Positions 6,953-16,016 of a DNA stretch of 64,000 bases are shown one piece after another (the stretch's first letter is position 1; the number at the start of each line of letters is the position of its first letter). The DNA is from Blastococcus xanthinilyticus (GTDB lineage: Bacteria > Actinomycetota > Actinomycetes > Mycobacteriales > Geodermatophilaceae): assembly GCF_008124835.1 (NCBI RefSeq), contig NZ_VNHW01000009.1:165565-229564 (forward strand), written 5' to 3'. A model generated the notes under the pieces. The model was given only the letters and a program-made list of their open reading frames with translations. It was not told the DNA's origin and made no database searches. Position numbers and translations under genes: made by a program.

Positions 6953-8032
6953 ATGGACCTGTTCTCCCCCGTGCGGCTGGGCGACCTCGAGCTCGCCAAC
7001 CGCGTCGTCATGGCCCCGCTCACCCGCATGCGCTCCGGCCGCGCCGGCATCCCGCGCGACATCGTCGTCGAGCACTACGAGCAGCGCGCCGGTGTCGGCC
7101 TGGTCGTCACCGAGGGCACCTTCCCCAACGAGGAGTCCCGCGCGTTCGCCGGCCAGCCCGGCATCGTCACCGACGAGCAGGCCGAGGGGTGGCGTCGGGT
7201 CGCCGACGCGGTCCACGCCCGCGGCGGGCGGATCGTCATGCAGGTCATGCACGGCGGCCGGGTCTCGCACCCCGAGCTGACCGGCACCCGGGTGGTCGCC
7301 CCCAGCGCCCTGCCGATCCGCGGCGAGGTGCACGTCGGCGGTGGCGTGAAGCAGCCGTTCCCGGTGCCGCACGCCCTCACCACCGACGAGGCGCGAGCCA
7401 CCCTCGCCGACTTCGTCGCCGCGTCGGAGCGGGCCGTCGCGGCCGGCCTGGACGGCGTCGAGCTGCACGGCGCCAACGGTTACCTGCTGCACGAGTTCCT
7501 CTCGCCGGCGTCCAACCAGCGGGACGACGTCTACGGCGGCAGCCCGGAGAACCGGGCCCGCTTCGTCGTCGAGGTGGCCACCGCCGTGGCCGAGGCCGTC
7601 GGCCCGGGCCGGGTCGGCCTACGGATCTCGCCGGAGCACAACATCCAGGACGCCCTCGAGACCGACCGCGAGGACGTGCTGGCCACCTACGGCGCGCTGA
7701 TGGACGGGCTGCGGCCCCTCGGCCTGGCCTACCTGAGCGTGTTGCACGTGGAACCGGGCGGCGACCTGGTGCAGGAGCTGCGCCGGCGCTTCGGCGGGCC
7801 GCTCATCGCCAACAGCGGCTTCGGCACGGTCACCACCCGCGAGGAGGCCCTCCGGCTGATCGACGACGCGCACGCCGAGGCCGTCGCCGTGGGCCGTCCG
7901 GTGCTCGCCAACCCGGACCTGGTGGCGCGGTGGCGGGGGGAGCACCCCGAGAACCAGCCCGACCCGGCGACGTTCTACGCCTCGGGCCCCGAGGGGTACA
8001 CCGACTACCCGTTCCTCGCCGCCGCCCGCTGA
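6953..8032 (+). CDS. Old yellow enzyme family NADH:flavin oxidoreductase
   Basis: A 359-residue FMN-dependent ene-reductase homologue with a full TIM-barrel. It starts MDLFSPVRLGDLELANRVVMAPLTRMR and has MQVMHGGRVSHP, then the substrate-anion-binding motif in ELHGANGYLLHEFLSP, then SNQRDDVYGGSPENRARF and IANSGFG, and VGRPVLANPDL near the phosphate-binding end. Family members reduce activated alkenes, nitro compounds or quinones using NAD(P)H. The chosen ATG matches the conserved family start; an upstream ATG at 6860 would add an implausible Arg-rich leader running through the hairpin repeat. It stands alone between hairpins. Confidence 0.92.
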   Translation: MDLFSPVRLGDLELANRVVMAPLTRMRSGRAGIPRDIVVEHYEQRAGVGLVVTEGTFPNEESRAFAGQPGIVTDEQAEGWRRVADAVHARGGRIVMQVMHGGRVSHPELTGTRVVAPSALPIRGEVHVGGGVKQPFPVPHALTTDEARATLADFVAASERAVAAGLDGVELHGANGYLLHEFLSPASNQRDDVYGGSPENRARFVVEVATAVAEAVGPGRVGLRISPEHNIQDALETDREDVLATYGALMDGLRPLGLAYLSVLHVEPGGDLVQELRRRFGGPLIANSGFGTVTTREEALRLIDDAHAEAVAVGRPVLANPDLVARWRGEHPENQPDPATFYASGPEGYTDYPFLAAAR

Positions 8033-8038
8033 GCTCGC

Positions 8039-8070
8039 GGGGCCGCCCGGGCGTCCGCCCGGGCGGCCCC
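8039..8070 (+). terminator. Perfect 15-bp hairpin after the old yellow enzyme gene
   Basis: GGGGCCGCCCGGGCG (8039-8053) is the exact reverse complement of 8056-8070, with a two-base spacer. It lies seven bases after the stop codon. It lacks a T-tract, as is common in high-GC actinobacteria. Confidence 0.7.
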
Positions 8071-8242
8071 GGGATGCGCCACGACCGTGTTTCGCCTGGT
8101 CACCGGGCATGCATGGGCAGGATTTGGCCGAGATCAGGTTAGGCAACGGGGGCTGACGGGGCAGGTCACAGAGGTTCCGGGGGCTCCCGTACCGTGCGCC
8201 ACCGATACTGAACCGTTCCGTCTGCCGCCTCCGGGAGTGCCA

Positions 8243-9145
8243 GTGACTGTGCAGGGAGCCTCGTCGCCACGGCCCCGCACGTCCGCGCAGGATCCGGTCG
8301 ACCTCGCGCACACGTTCGTCCAGGTGGTCGACGCCCTGCTCTGCATCGTCGACGGCGACGGCCGCATCCTGCTGGGCAATCCGGCGCTGCAGCGGTTCAC
8401 CGGCCTGGACGAGGACCAGCTGATGGGCCGGCGGTTCTGGGACGTCTGGGTGGTCGCCGACGACATCCCGCAGGCTCGGGAGGCCGTCCGCGCCGCGGTG
8501 GCCAGCGGTCAGGCCTACGCGCTGGAGGCCGACTGGGTCGACGGCCGGGGGGAGCTGCACCGGGTCGCGCTCCGCAACACCATCCTGCTGGACGACGACG
8601 GCCGGCCCTACGCCATCGCCTGCGTCGGCATCGACGTCACCGCCGACCGCGCCCGCGAGGCACGGCTGCGGCACCAGACCCGCACCGACCTGCTCACCGG
8701 CGTGGCCAACCGGGGCGCGCTGTTCGACGCGCTGCGCGCGCGGCTCGACGGGTCCGGGTGCGGCCTGCTCTTCTGCGACCTCGACGACTTCAAGACGGTC
8801 AACGACCACTACGGGCACGGCATGGGCGACCAGCTGCTGGCCGAGGCCGCCACCCGCCTCGTGGAGGTCGCCGGACCCGACCACATGGTGGCCCGGTTCG
8901 GCGGCGACGAGTTCGTGGTCCTCTGCCCGGCCGGGGACGAGCACGAGCTGGCCGCGCTCTCCGCGCGCGTCGTCACCCGCCTCGGCATGCCCTTCCCCGG
9001 GCCGGAGGGGCCGCTGTCCATCGGCGTCAGCGTGGGAGCCGCCGTCGGCCGGTCGGGGGAGAGCGCCGACGCGGTCATCGCCCGGGCCGACCGGGCGATG
9101 TACGGCGCGAAGAGCACCCAGCGCCGCCGGGCGCCGCGCGACTGA
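8243..9145 (+). CDS. PAS-GGDEF diguanylate cyclase
   Basis: A 300-residue soluble protein. The PAS domain spans about residues 18-140 (IVDGDGRILLGNPALQRFTG, ending CVGIDVTADR). The GGDEF domain follows, with DLLTGVANRGALFDAL, the FCDLDDFKTVNDHYGHGMGD metal/substrate region and an intact RFGGDEF active site (about 218-224); it should make cyclic di-GMP from two GTP. No RxxD inhibitory site is obvious. Start GTG 8243 is preceded by GGGAG at five bases; GTG 8237 is a close alternative. The longer frame from 8087 lacks conserved sequence. It is convergent with the EAL-domain gene, separated by six bases, so synthesis and breakdown enzymes are neighbours. Confidence 0.92.
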   Translation: MTVQGASSPRPRTSAQDPVDLAHTFVQVVDALLCIVDGDGRILLGNPALQRFTGLDEDQLMGRRFWDVWVVADDIPQAREAVRAAVASGQAYALEADWVDGRGELHRVALRNTILLDDDGRPYAIACVGIDVTADRAREARLRHQTRTDLLTGVANRGALFDALRARLDGSGCGLLFCDLDDFKTVNDHYGHGMGDQLLAEAATRLVEVAGPDHMVARFGGDEFVVLCPAGDEHELAALSARVVTRLGMPFPGPEGPLSIGVSVGAAVGRSGESADAVIARADRAMYGAKSTQRRRAPRD

Positions 9146-9151
9146 CCCAGG

Positions 9152-10378
9152 TCAGACGACCGCGGTCGCGTCGGCGTCCCGCCGGGGCCCGGGGATGCGG
9201 GCGGCCGCCGTGTCGGCCAGGGCCTCGGGAGGTCCCGGGCGGCCGTAGAACCAGCCCTGGCCGGAGTCGACGCCCAGGCCCCGCAGCGCGGCGTGCTCCT
9301 CGGCCGTCTCAACGCCCTCCGCGACCACCTCGACCCCGCAGCCGTGGGCGAACTCGGCGAGGGAGGCGACCAGCTTGGTGAGCACCGGGTCGGCGTGCAG
9401 GCCGGTGACGATGCTGCGGTCGATCTTGATGACGTCGGGCGCGGTGACGACGATGTGCCGCAGCGAGGAGAACCCGGCGCCGACGTCGTCGATCGCCAGC
9501 CGCAGGCCGGCGGCGCGCAGCGGGTCGAGCACGGCGGCCAGCGCCGCGTAGTCCTCGACCCGGTCGTGCTCGGAGAGCTCGAGGAGGACCCGCGGCAGGG
9601 GCAGCCGGGCGAGCAGGGCGGTGCACCCGGGGGTCAGCAGCGTCGCGGGGGAGACGTTCATGGCCACGTACCCGTCGACGCGGTCGAGCAGCGCCGCGGC
9701 CCGCTCGAGGGCGAGCAGCTCCAGCCGGTGGCCCTCGCCGATGCTGTGCGCCTCGGCGAAGCAGGCGTCGGGCGGCATGTCCCAGCCCGCGGGGAACCGG
9801 CTGAGCGCCTCGGCGCCCACGCGCTGCCCGGTCGCCAGGGTCACGACCGGCTGGAGGACGACGGCCGGCCCGCCGGCGGCGATCAGCGGATCCAGCCGGC
9901 CGGCGATCTCCTCCCGCCGTTCCTGGGAGCGCACCTCGGGCTCGATGATCACCGCGGCGGCCGACGCCAGCACGTCCATCAGCGCCTTGTCGCGGGTGGT
10001 CAGGTCCTTGTCGGAGGTCAGCCCGGCGGCGCAGAAGGTGCCGTACAGCGTGCCGTCGCTGAGCCGCACCGGCACCGAGACGTAGCTGCGCAGCCGCGGC
10101 ATGCGCGCGGCCGGCAGCTCCATCGCCGCCGGGAAGCGCGTGAGGTCGGGGATCACCTGCGGCAGCTTCCGGTCGAGGATCGCCTGGCAGAGGGTCACCT
10201 CCTGGCGCTGCTGGTAGCCCTCCTGGAAGAGGAACGGCACCGAGGTGTCGACCACCTCCAGGTGCTGGGTCGTGCCGTCCAGCCGGCTCAGGAACGCGAC
10301 GCTGAGCCGCAGCGACTTCCGCGCGGTCTGCAGCAGGTCGGCGATCTGCTGCTCGGCCGGCGTGCGACCTCTGCCCAC
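9152..10378 (-). CDS. GAF-EAL cyclic-di-GMP phosphodiesterase
   Basis: A 408-residue protein with an N-terminal GAF domain (about residues 20-165, including PVRLSDGTLYGTFCAAG) and a C-terminal EAL domain. The EAL domain keeps GAEALSRF, MNVSP, LELSEHD, the AIDDVGAGFSSL loop-6 region, DVIKIDRSIV, AEGVETAEEHAAL and GQGWFYGRP. These catalytic residues appear intact, so it should cleave cyclic di-GMP to pGpG. The start is GTG 10378 with GGAGGAGGG upstream; the ATG-initiated longer frame runs antisense through the next gene and is discarded. It faces the PAS-GGDEF gene tail to tail. Confidence 0.92.
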   Translation of the reverse strand: MGRGRTPAEQQIADLLQTARKSLRLSVAFLSRLDGTTQHLEVVDTSVPFLFQEGYQQRQEVTLCQAILDRKLPQVIPDLTRFPAAMELPAARMPRLRSYVSVPVRLSDGTLYGTFCAAGLTSDKDLTTRDKALMDVLASAAAVIIEPEVRSQERREEIAGRLDPLIAAGGPAVVLQPVVTLATGQRVGAEALSRFPAGWDMPPDACFAEAHSIGEGHRLELLALERAAALLDRVDGYVAMNVSPATLLTPGCTALLARLPLPRVLLELSEHDRVEDYAALAAVLDPLRAAGLRLAIDDVGAGFSSLRHIVVTAPDVIKIDRSIVTGLHADPVLTKLVASLAEFAHGCGVEVVAEGVETAEEHAALRGLGVDSGQGWFYGRPGPPEALADTAAARIPGPRRDADATAVV

Positions 10379-10540
10379 GTGTCCCTCCTCCGACGTGCCG
10401 TCCCGGCGGTCATCGGCACGTCCGGGCCGGCGCCGCAGCGGCTGTCCCCCGGCCGGATGACCCGCCGGGGACCGATGAGAAGCGCCCCGGCCCGGCGTCT
10501 GACCCCTCGACACCGCACTTCCACCTCGGAGGAGAACCCC

Positions 10541-11161
10541 ATGCGCGCGCTCGTCGTCACCACGTTCGTCACCATGGACGGGGTCATGCAGGCCCCCGGC
10601 GGGCCGAAGGAGGACACCTCGGACGGCTTCCGCTGGGGCGGCTGGCTCGTGCCCTTCTTCGACGAGGACATGGGCGGCCAGATGGAGGCCTGGTTCGCCC
10701 CCGCCGAGGACTTCCTGCTCGGCCGCGGCACCTACGAGATCTTCGCCGCGCACTGGCCGAAGGTCCCCACGGAGGGCGATCCGGTCGGGACCGCCCTCAA
10801 CACGAAGACCAAGCACATCGCCTCGCGCACGCTGACCTCGGTGGAGTGGGAGACCGCCCGCCTGCTGGAGGGCGACGTGCCCACCGCCGTCCGCGCGCTC
10901 AAGGGGCGCGACGGCGGGGAGCTCCAGGTGCACGGCTCCGCCGGGCTGGTCCAGACCCTGCTGCGCGAGGACCTCGTCGACGTGCTCCGGCTGATCACCT
11001 TCCCGGTGACCGTGGCCGGGGGCAAGCGGCTGTTCGGCGAGGGGGCGACGCCGCGGACCTGGCGGCTGGAATCGTCGGCGGTCAGCTCCACCGGCGCCGT
11101 GATGGCCGAGTACCGGCGGGCCGGGGAGCTCACGACCGGCGACTTCACGCTGCCGGACTGA
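10541..11161 (+). CDS. Dihydrofolate reductase-fold (RibD C-terminal-like) protein
   Basis: A 206-residue protein with a strong ribosome-binding site GGAGGAG. It begins MRALVVTTFVTMDGVMQAPGG and has DFLLGRGTYEIFAAHWP, HIASRTL, GGELQVHGSAGLVQTLL and VAGGKRLFGEG, all typical of the family of small DHFR-like reductases common in actinobacteria. NADPH binding is likely from the GSAG turn. The substrate is unknown; family members are annotated as riboflavin-biosynthesis-like or stress reductases without proof. Confidence 0.88.
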   Translation: MRALVVTTFVTMDGVMQAPGGPKEDTSDGFRWGGWLVPFFDEDMGGQMEAWFAPAEDFLLGRGTYEIFAAHWPKVPTEGDPVGTALNTKTKHIASRTLTSVEWETARLLEGDVPTAVRALKGRDGGELQVHGSAGLVQTLLREDLVDVLRLITFPVTVAGGKRLFGEGATPRTWRLESSAVSSTGAVMAEYRRAGELTTGDFTLPD

Positions 11162-11182
11162 GGGCGCGACCACCGGCGGGGC

Positions 11183-11698
11183 TCAGGGCCAGCGCTCGGC
11201 CGGCGTGCTCCTCCCCAACCCGGTGGGCACCGGGACGGCGAACCCGTCGGGATGCTCGTCGGTCCACCGGCGGGGGTCGGCGAGCAGGGCACGGGCCGCG
11301 TCCGGCGCGATCAGCGGCAGGTCGGCGGCGTCGTAGTCGAAGTCGACGACCGGGTCGGCCAGATCGGCGGGCTCGGCGTCCTGGTGCACCTCGATGAGCC
11401 CGGCGTCGAACCACCGCAGGAGCTGCGCCGAGCACGCCTGGGGGTCGAGTTCACCCCAGGCGGCGGGGTCGTCGATGAAGTCGCCGTCGGTGATGCCGGT
11501 GAGCCACGCGTCGTCGTGCACGGCCTGGTACATGGCGGTGCGGATGACGTCGTCCGCACCGCGCTGGTCGGCGGCGGGGTCGGGGACCACCCGTCGCCGA
11601 CGCCTCCCGGGCGTGACCATCCCCGGGATCTCGGGCTCCTCGTCCCCGCGGTTCTTCCTCAGCCAGCCGAACACCGGCGCCACCTCCTGGGCGGCCAT
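11183..11698 (-). CDS. Hypothetical acidic protein of 171 aa
   Basis: I do not recognise a named family. The protein begins MAAQEVAPVFGWLRKNRGDEEPEIPGMVTPG with an Arg cluster RRRRR at about 32, then an acidic Asp/Ala-rich body with WLTGITDGDFIDDPAAWGELDPQACSAQLLRWFDAGLIEV and no transmembrane segment. Its codon bias agrees with neighbours. It is convergent with the DHFR-like gene (21-base gap) and lies 24 bases downstream of a co-oriented NAD(P)-binding protein gene, so the two may be cotranscribed. Confidence 0.65.
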   Translation of the reverse strand: MAAQEVAPVFGWLRKNRGDEEPEIPGMVTPGRRRRRVVPDPAADQRGADDVIRTAMYQAVHDDAWLTGITDGDFIDDPAAWGELDPQACSAQLLRWFDAGLIEVHQDAEPADLADPVVDFDYDAADLPLIAPDAARALLADPRRWTDEHPDGFAVPVPTGLGRSTPAERWP

Positions 11699-11722
11699 CC
11701 TGCCGGGCGGCCGCCCGGGCGG

Positions 11723-12364
11723 TCAGTAGCCGACGGTGAAGCGTGCCCGAAGGTGGGTCGGCTGCTCGATCTCGTCGACCAGGGCGCGGGCGAAGTCGGC
11801 GCCGCTGATGAAGGAGCCGCCGTCGGCGTCGGTGAGGAGCACGTCCCCACCCACCCGGTAGCTGCCGAGGGCCTCGCCCGGGGCGTAGGCGCCGAAGCCG
11901 GCGGGCGGGCTGACGTAGAACCAGTCGAGGCCGCCGGTGGCCCGCAGGTCGTCCAGCGCGCCCGCCATCTCCACGCTCTCCGGGCGGTACTCGGCCGGGA
12001 ACTCCGCGGTGTCGTAGAGCAGCGGGCCGCCCTCGGCCACGTGCAGCGAGCCCGCCCCGCCGACGACACCCAGGCGGACACCGGCCTGCTCGGCCTCGGC
12101 CGCCAGCGCGGCGATGCCGTCGCGGACCGACCCGGCCATGTCGCCGCGCGGCGCGACGGTGACGACCACGACGTCGGACGCTGCCAGCACGGCTGCGCGG
12201 GCTCCGGCGTCCAGTAGCGAGCCCTGGACGTACCGCGCGCCGTCGACCCGCTGGTCGGGGAGCGTGCGGCTGACGGAGGTCGCCTCGTGGTCGCGCCGCA
12301 CCGCCTCCGCGACGAGCGCGCCGCCCGCGTAGCCCGTTCCGCCGAACACACCGATCCGTGCCAT
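11723..12364 (-). CDS. NAD(P)-binding Rossmann-fold oxidoreductase (YwnB/NmrA-like)
   Basis: A 213-residue protein with the N-terminal dinucleotide motif MARIGVFGGTGYAGGALVAEA and atypical-SDR features (ARYVQGSLLDAG, SDVVVVTVAP, GLDWFYVSPPAGFGAYAPGE, ISGADFARALVDEIE). Relatives are NAD(P)H-binding epimerase/reductase-like proteins. Function is not predictable. The next gene upstream is divergent (serine hydrolase), leaving a 257-base shared promoter region. Confidence 0.85.
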   Translation of the reverse strand: MARIGVFGGTGYAGGALVAEAVRRDHEATSVSRTLPDQRVDGARYVQGSLLDAGARAAVLAASDVVVVTVAPRGDMAGSVRDGIAALAAEAEQAGVRLGVVGGAGSLHVAEGGPLLYDTAEFPAEYRPESVEMAGALDDLRATGGLDWFYVSPPAGFGAYAPGEALGSYRVGGDVLLTDADGGSFISGADFARALVDEIEQPTHLRARFTVGY

Positions 12365-12621
12365 GTCCCTGCCTCCGCTCGCTCGATCCCGTCTGCGTAG
12401 CCGAACCGGAGGAGGTGGTTGAGCATTCCACTATCACGGACCAGGAGTCGGTCGCGCGCCTTCGGGGAACGGGCCCCCTGCCGCCGTCCGCGGCCGACGC
12501 CTTCCCCGGACCCGCAGCCCGGGCCCGGGTCGTCGCGGGGCCCCTCGGTCCCGCCCGGGGGTGTGTCCGTGGTCTCATCGGGCAGGGGCGGCCGGCGGGC
12601 CGCGACGACGAGGGAGGGTCC

Positions 12622-13755
12622 ATGGCCGAGGTCCACGGCAGCTGCGACGAACGCTTCGCGGGGGTGCGGGAGGCGCTGGCGCGGCAGCTGGACGGCGAGG
12701 AGCTCGGCGCGTCGGTCGCCGTCGACCTGGACGGCGACACCGTCGTGGACCTGTGGGGCGGCTACCGGGACGAGGCGCGCACCCGGCCGTGGTCGGAGCA
12801 CACCGTCGTCAACGTCTGGTCGACGACCAAGTGCGTGCTCTCCCTGGCCGCGCTGATGCTCGTGGACCGGGGCGAGCTCGACCTCGACGCCCCGGTGGGC
12901 GACTACTGGCCCGAGTTCTGCGCCAAGGGCAAGAAGGGCGTGCTGGTGCGCCACCTGCTGTCGCACACCTCCGGGGTCTCCGGCTGGGAGCAGCCGTTCT
13001 CCATCCGCGACATGTACGACTGGACGTCGGCCACCGAGCGGCTGGCCCAGCAGAAGCCGTGGTGGGAGCCGGGCACGGCGTCGGGCTACCACGCGAACAA
13101 CCAGGGGCACCTGGTCGGCGAGGTGATCCGCCGGGTCACCGGCACGACGTTCAAGAAGTTCGTCGCCGACCGGATCGCCGACCCGCTGGGCGCGGACTTC
13201 CAGATCGGTGCCCGCGAGTCGGAGGTCTCCCGCATCGCCCCGGTCGTCGCCCCACCCCGCCCCGACGTCGACCCCCGCACGCTGGACCCGGAGTCGGTGA
13301 GCGTGAAGACCTTCACCGGGCCGACGGCGTCGGCGAAGGCGGCGAACTCCCCGGAGTGGCGGGCGGCGGACCTCGGCGCCCTGAACGGGCACTCGAACGC
13401 CCGCGGCGTGATGCGGGTGCTGCGGACGCTGTCGCTGGGCGGCGAGGCCGGCGGGGTGCGGCTGCTGTCGCCGGAGACCGTCGAGCAGGTCTTCGACGTG
13501 CAGGCCGACGGGGTCGACCTGGTGCTGGGCGCGCCGTTCCGGTGGGGGACGGGCTTCTGCCTGGGCTCGCCGACGGTGCCCTACGTGCCGGAGGGGCGCA
13601 CCTTCTTCTGGGGCGGCTGGGGTGGCTCGCTGGTGGTCATGGACCTCGACCGCCGGCTGACGATCAGCTACATGATGAACCGGATGGGCAGCGGGCTGAT
13701 CGGCTCGCCGCGCAGCGAGGCCTACGTGCGCGCGGTGTACGAGGCGTTGCGCTGA
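12622..13755 (+). CDS. Class C beta-lactamase-fold serine hydrolase/esterase
   Basis: A 377-residue member of the beta-lactamase/D-Ala-D-Ala peptidase-like esterase family. The nucleophile motif S-T-T-K is at about residues 67-70 (VWSTTKCVLSLAALML), a Tyr motif follows in SGYHANNQGHLVGEVIRRVTG, and FWGGWGGSLVVMD marks the C-terminal strand. There is no signal peptide, so it is probably cytosolic and more likely an EstB-like esterase than an antibiotic hydrolase. ATG 12622 has AGGGAGG upstream. Its stop overlaps the ATG of the SRPBCC gene (TGATG), so the pair is translationally coupled. Confidence 0.9.
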   Translation: MAEVHGSCDERFAGVREALARQLDGEELGASVAVDLDGDTVVDLWGGYRDEARTRPWSEHTVVNVWSTTKCVLSLAALMLVDRGELDLDAPVGDYWPEFCAKGKKGVLVRHLLSHTSGVSGWEQPFSIRDMYDWTSATERLAQQKPWWEPGTASGYHANNQGHLVGEVIRRVTGTTFKKFVADRIADPLGADFQIGARESEVSRIAPVVAPPRPDVDPRTLDPESVSVKTFTGPTASAKAANSPEWRAADLGALNGHSNARGVMRVLRTLSLGGEAGGVRLLSPETVEQVFDVQADGVDLVLGAPFRWGTGFCLGSPTVPYVPEGRTFFWGGWGGSLVVMDLDRRLTISYMMNRMGSGLIGSPRSEAYVRAVYEALR

Positions 13756-14306
13756 TGGAGCTCGACGACGTCCTGCCGCGGCCCGAGCACGTCACCCGGC
13801 AGGCGCGGTTCGTCGCCGCGCCGCCGGCGGTGGTGTGGGAGGCGCTGCACGACGTCCGGCTGTCGGTGCTGCCGGTGACGCTGGCGCTGAGCGCCGTCCG
13901 GTTCCTCCCGGTGGTGCTGTCCGGCCGGGGGGTGGGTCAGCTGCACGACCGGCCGTTCCTCGATGCGCTGCCGGTGCCGCTGCTGGCGTCGGACCCGCCG
14001 TCGGCGGTGGTCTTCGGTGGCGCGCTGCAGGCCTGGCGGCCGACCGGTGGGGACGACGGCCCGGCCCTGGACGCCGAGCAGTTCCGCCGGTTCACCCAGC
14101 GCGGCTGGGTCATGGCCGCGATGGACTTCCGGCTGACCCCGCGCGGCAACGGGACGGAGCTCTCCTCGGAGACACGGGTGATGTCGACCGACGCGGAGAC
14201 CCGGCGCCGCTTCGACCGCTACTGGCGGCTGGTGCGACCGGGCAGCTCGGCGATCCGCTGGGAGGTGCTCACCGCGGTGGAGCTCCGCGCCACCGGCCGG
14301 CTCTGA
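13755..14306 (+). CDS. SRPBCC-like protein
   Basis: A 183-residue protein with the pattern of a START/Bet v1-like ligand-binding fold: ARFVAAPPAVVWEALHDVRLSVLPVTLAL at the N-terminus and WVMAAMDFRLTPRGNGTELSSETRVMSTDAETRRRFDRYWRLVRPGSSAIR at the C-terminus. Its start codon shares one base with the preceding serine-hydrolase stop, so they form a two-gene operon. It probably binds a hydrophobic ligand; nothing more specific can be said. Confidence 0.8.
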   Translation: MELDDVLPRPEHVTRQARFVAAPPAVVWEALHDVRLSVLPVTLALSAVRFLPVVLSGRGVGQLHDRPFLDALPVPLLASDPPSAVVFGGALQAWRPTGGDDGPALDAEQFRRFTQRGWVMAAMDFRLTPRGNGTELSSETRVMSTDAETRRRFDRYWRLVRPGSSAIRWEVLTAVELRATGRL

Positions 14307-14310
14307 GCGG

Positions 14311-14979
14311 TCAAAGGGGCGCCGGCTCCGACTGTCGCAGCCGGGCCGCGACCTCCCCCAGCGCCGGCCCGCTGAGCCCGTCGAGCCCCGCCGCTCGGCC
14401 CGTGGCGAGCAGCAGCAGGTCGCCGGTCGCCCCCCACGCCGCGGGGCCGCCCGTGCCGGCCGACCAGTCCGCGTCGGTGGCGACCAGCCGGAGCCCGGTG
14501 AACCGTTTGTCCGGGCGGCCGTAGAAGCCGTTCGCCCACACGTGCTCCAGCGCCGGCAGCGCGCGCTCGGGCCGCATCTCCCGGTGCCGCCCCAGCGGGC
14601 GGGCGATGTCCTGCCCGTGGACGAGGATGTCGGTCAGCGGGTCCAGCGGTCCGCTGAGCGGCACCCGGTGGTCGACCGCGGCGGTGGCCCGGAGCAGCGC
14701 GACCAGCTCGGCCGGGGAGTGCTCGGCCGACAGCTCCCGCGCCCACTCCGCCTCCGCCCGGTCGAGGCTGCCCCGGGCGAGGACGACGTGGGCGAGCGTC
14801 GCCCGCAGGGTCTGCCGGTGCGCCAGCGTGAGGTGGGCGAGTACGTCGTGCACGGTCCACTCCGTGCAGAGCGACCGCACCTGCCAGTCGGAGTCGTCGA
14901 GGGTCTCGAGGAAGTCGCACAGGTCGTGACGCTCGGCGGCGACGTCGGCGAGCATCCCGACCCGGGGTCGTCTGGGCAT
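14311..14979 (-). CDS. Maleylpyruvate isomerase-fold (DinB/MDMPI) protein
   Basis: A 222-residue protein of the mycothiol-dependent maleylpyruvate isomerase-like family. The N-terminal four-helix DinB domain includes ERHDLCDFLETLDDSDW and SLCTEWTVHDVLAHLTLAHRQT; the second half has DILVHGQDIARPLGRHREM with His residues expected for metal binding, then a C-terminal segment with TDADWSAGTGGPAAWGATGDLLLLATGR. These are typical of actinobacterial thiol-transferase-like enzymes using mycothiol. GGAGG lies seven bases before ATG 14979. The gene is convergent with the SRPBCC gene with a four-base gap. Confidence 0.88.
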   Translation of the reverse strand: MPRRPRVGMLADVAAERHDLCDFLETLDDSDWQVRSLCTEWTVHDVLAHLTLAHRQTLRATLAHVVLARGSLDRAEAEWARELSAEHSPAELVALLRATAAVDHRVPLSGPLDPLTDILVHGQDIARPLGRHREMRPERALPALEHVWANGFYGRPDKRFTGLRLVATDADWSAGTGGPAAWGATGDLLLLATGRAAGLDGLSGPALGEVAARLRQSEPAPL

Positions 14980-15040
14980 GGTGGTCCTCCGGTACGCGGT
15001 GTCGGAGGAGGAGACCGGCGGGACGCGCGGAACTGAGCGG

Positions 15041-15973
15041 TCAGCGCGCGGCGGCGACGTCGAGCAGGACGTCGGTCTCGCGCTGGGAGACCGCCCACAG
15101 CTCGTCGATCCGGCGCTGCAGGTCCCACCGCCGCAGCAGCGGGCGCCGGACGGCGGGGCCGCTGGAGCCGTACCGCGGCGCGTAGAGCTCCCCGCCCCGG
15201 GCGTGCGGATCGGTGGCGGCGCGCAGCTGCGGGCGGGCGCCCTCGTTCGGCGTCATGCCGTTGCGCTGGGCCAGCACCTCGGAGATCGCGCCCAGCCACC
15301 CCGCCCCGCCCTCGCGGACCGTGCGCGCCTGCAGGTCGGTGTTCGACAGCCCGGGGTGCGCCAGCAGGCTGGCCGCCGCGACGCCGACACGGTCGAACCG
15401 CTGCTGCAGGCCGAGGCCGAAGTGGTAGTTGGCCCACTTGGCGCGGGCGTAGGCGCGCCAGGGCCCGTAGCCGCGGGTCAGGTGCGGGTCGGCCGGGTGC
15501 ACCGGGCCGCCGGCGAACCGGGCCACGGAGGTGACGGTGACGACGCGGGCGGCCTCGGCGCGCAGCAGGGCCGGCAGCAGGTGCGCGGTGAGCGCGAAGT
15601 GGCCGAGGTGGTCGACGCCGAACTGCTGCTCGAAGCCGTCGTCGGTGCTCCGCCGCGGCATCGCCATCAGCCCGGCGTTGTTCAGCAGCAGGTCGACGCG
15701 CTCGTGGGCGGCCTGGATCGCCTCCGCCGCCCGGGCCACCGAGGCCAGCGACCCGAGGTCGAGCGGCACGATCTCCGTCGACGCGTCCGGGTTGCGCTCG
15801 TGGATGCGGGCCTCCGCCGCGCGCGCCTTGTCCTGGTCGCGGGCGGCGAGCACGACGTGCGCCCCGGCGCGGGCCAGCTCGTGCGCGCTGACCAGCCCGA
15901 GCCCGCCGTTCCCGCCGGTGATCACCGCGACGCGGCCGGTCTGGTCCGGGATGTCCTGCGGGGTCCACGCCAT
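15041..15973 (-). CDS. Short-chain dehydrogenase/reductase
   Basis: A 310-residue classical SDR close to the retinol-dehydrogenase-like group. Cofactor motif TGGNGGLGLVSAHELA, the NNAGLMAMP strand, and the catalytic pair in YARAKWANYHF (Y-x-x-x-K) are all present. The basic residue after strand two (ARDQDK) suggests NADP use. The chosen ATG 15973 begins MAWTPQDIPDQTGRVAVITGG; a longer frame would translate the hairpin repeat upstream and is rejected. It is cytosolic, with unknown alcohol or ketone substrate. Confidence 0.9.
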   Translation of the reverse strand: MAWTPQDIPDQTGRVAVITGGNGGLGLVSAHELARAGAHVVLAARDQDKARAAEARIHERNPDASTEIVPLDLGSLASVARAAEAIQAAHERVDLLLNNAGLMAMPRRSTDDGFEQQFGVDHLGHFALTAHLLPALLRAEAARVVTVTSVARFAGGPVHPADPHLTRGYGPWRAYARAKWANYHFGLGLQQRFDRVGVAAASLLAHPGLSNTDLQARTVREGGAGWLGAISEVLAQRNGMTPNEGARPQLRAATDPHARGGELYAPRYGSSGPAVRRPLLRRWDLQRRIDELWAVSQRETDVLLDVAAAR

Positions 15974-16016
15974 GGCGGCCAGTCTGGGGGGCGCGTCGTC
16001 GTCCCGCCCCGGCGGC

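Noticed and set aside
4850..7492. 880-codon minus-strand frame
   Set aside because: It is antisense to the ABC exporter and the old-yellow-enzyme homologue; low-complexity composition.
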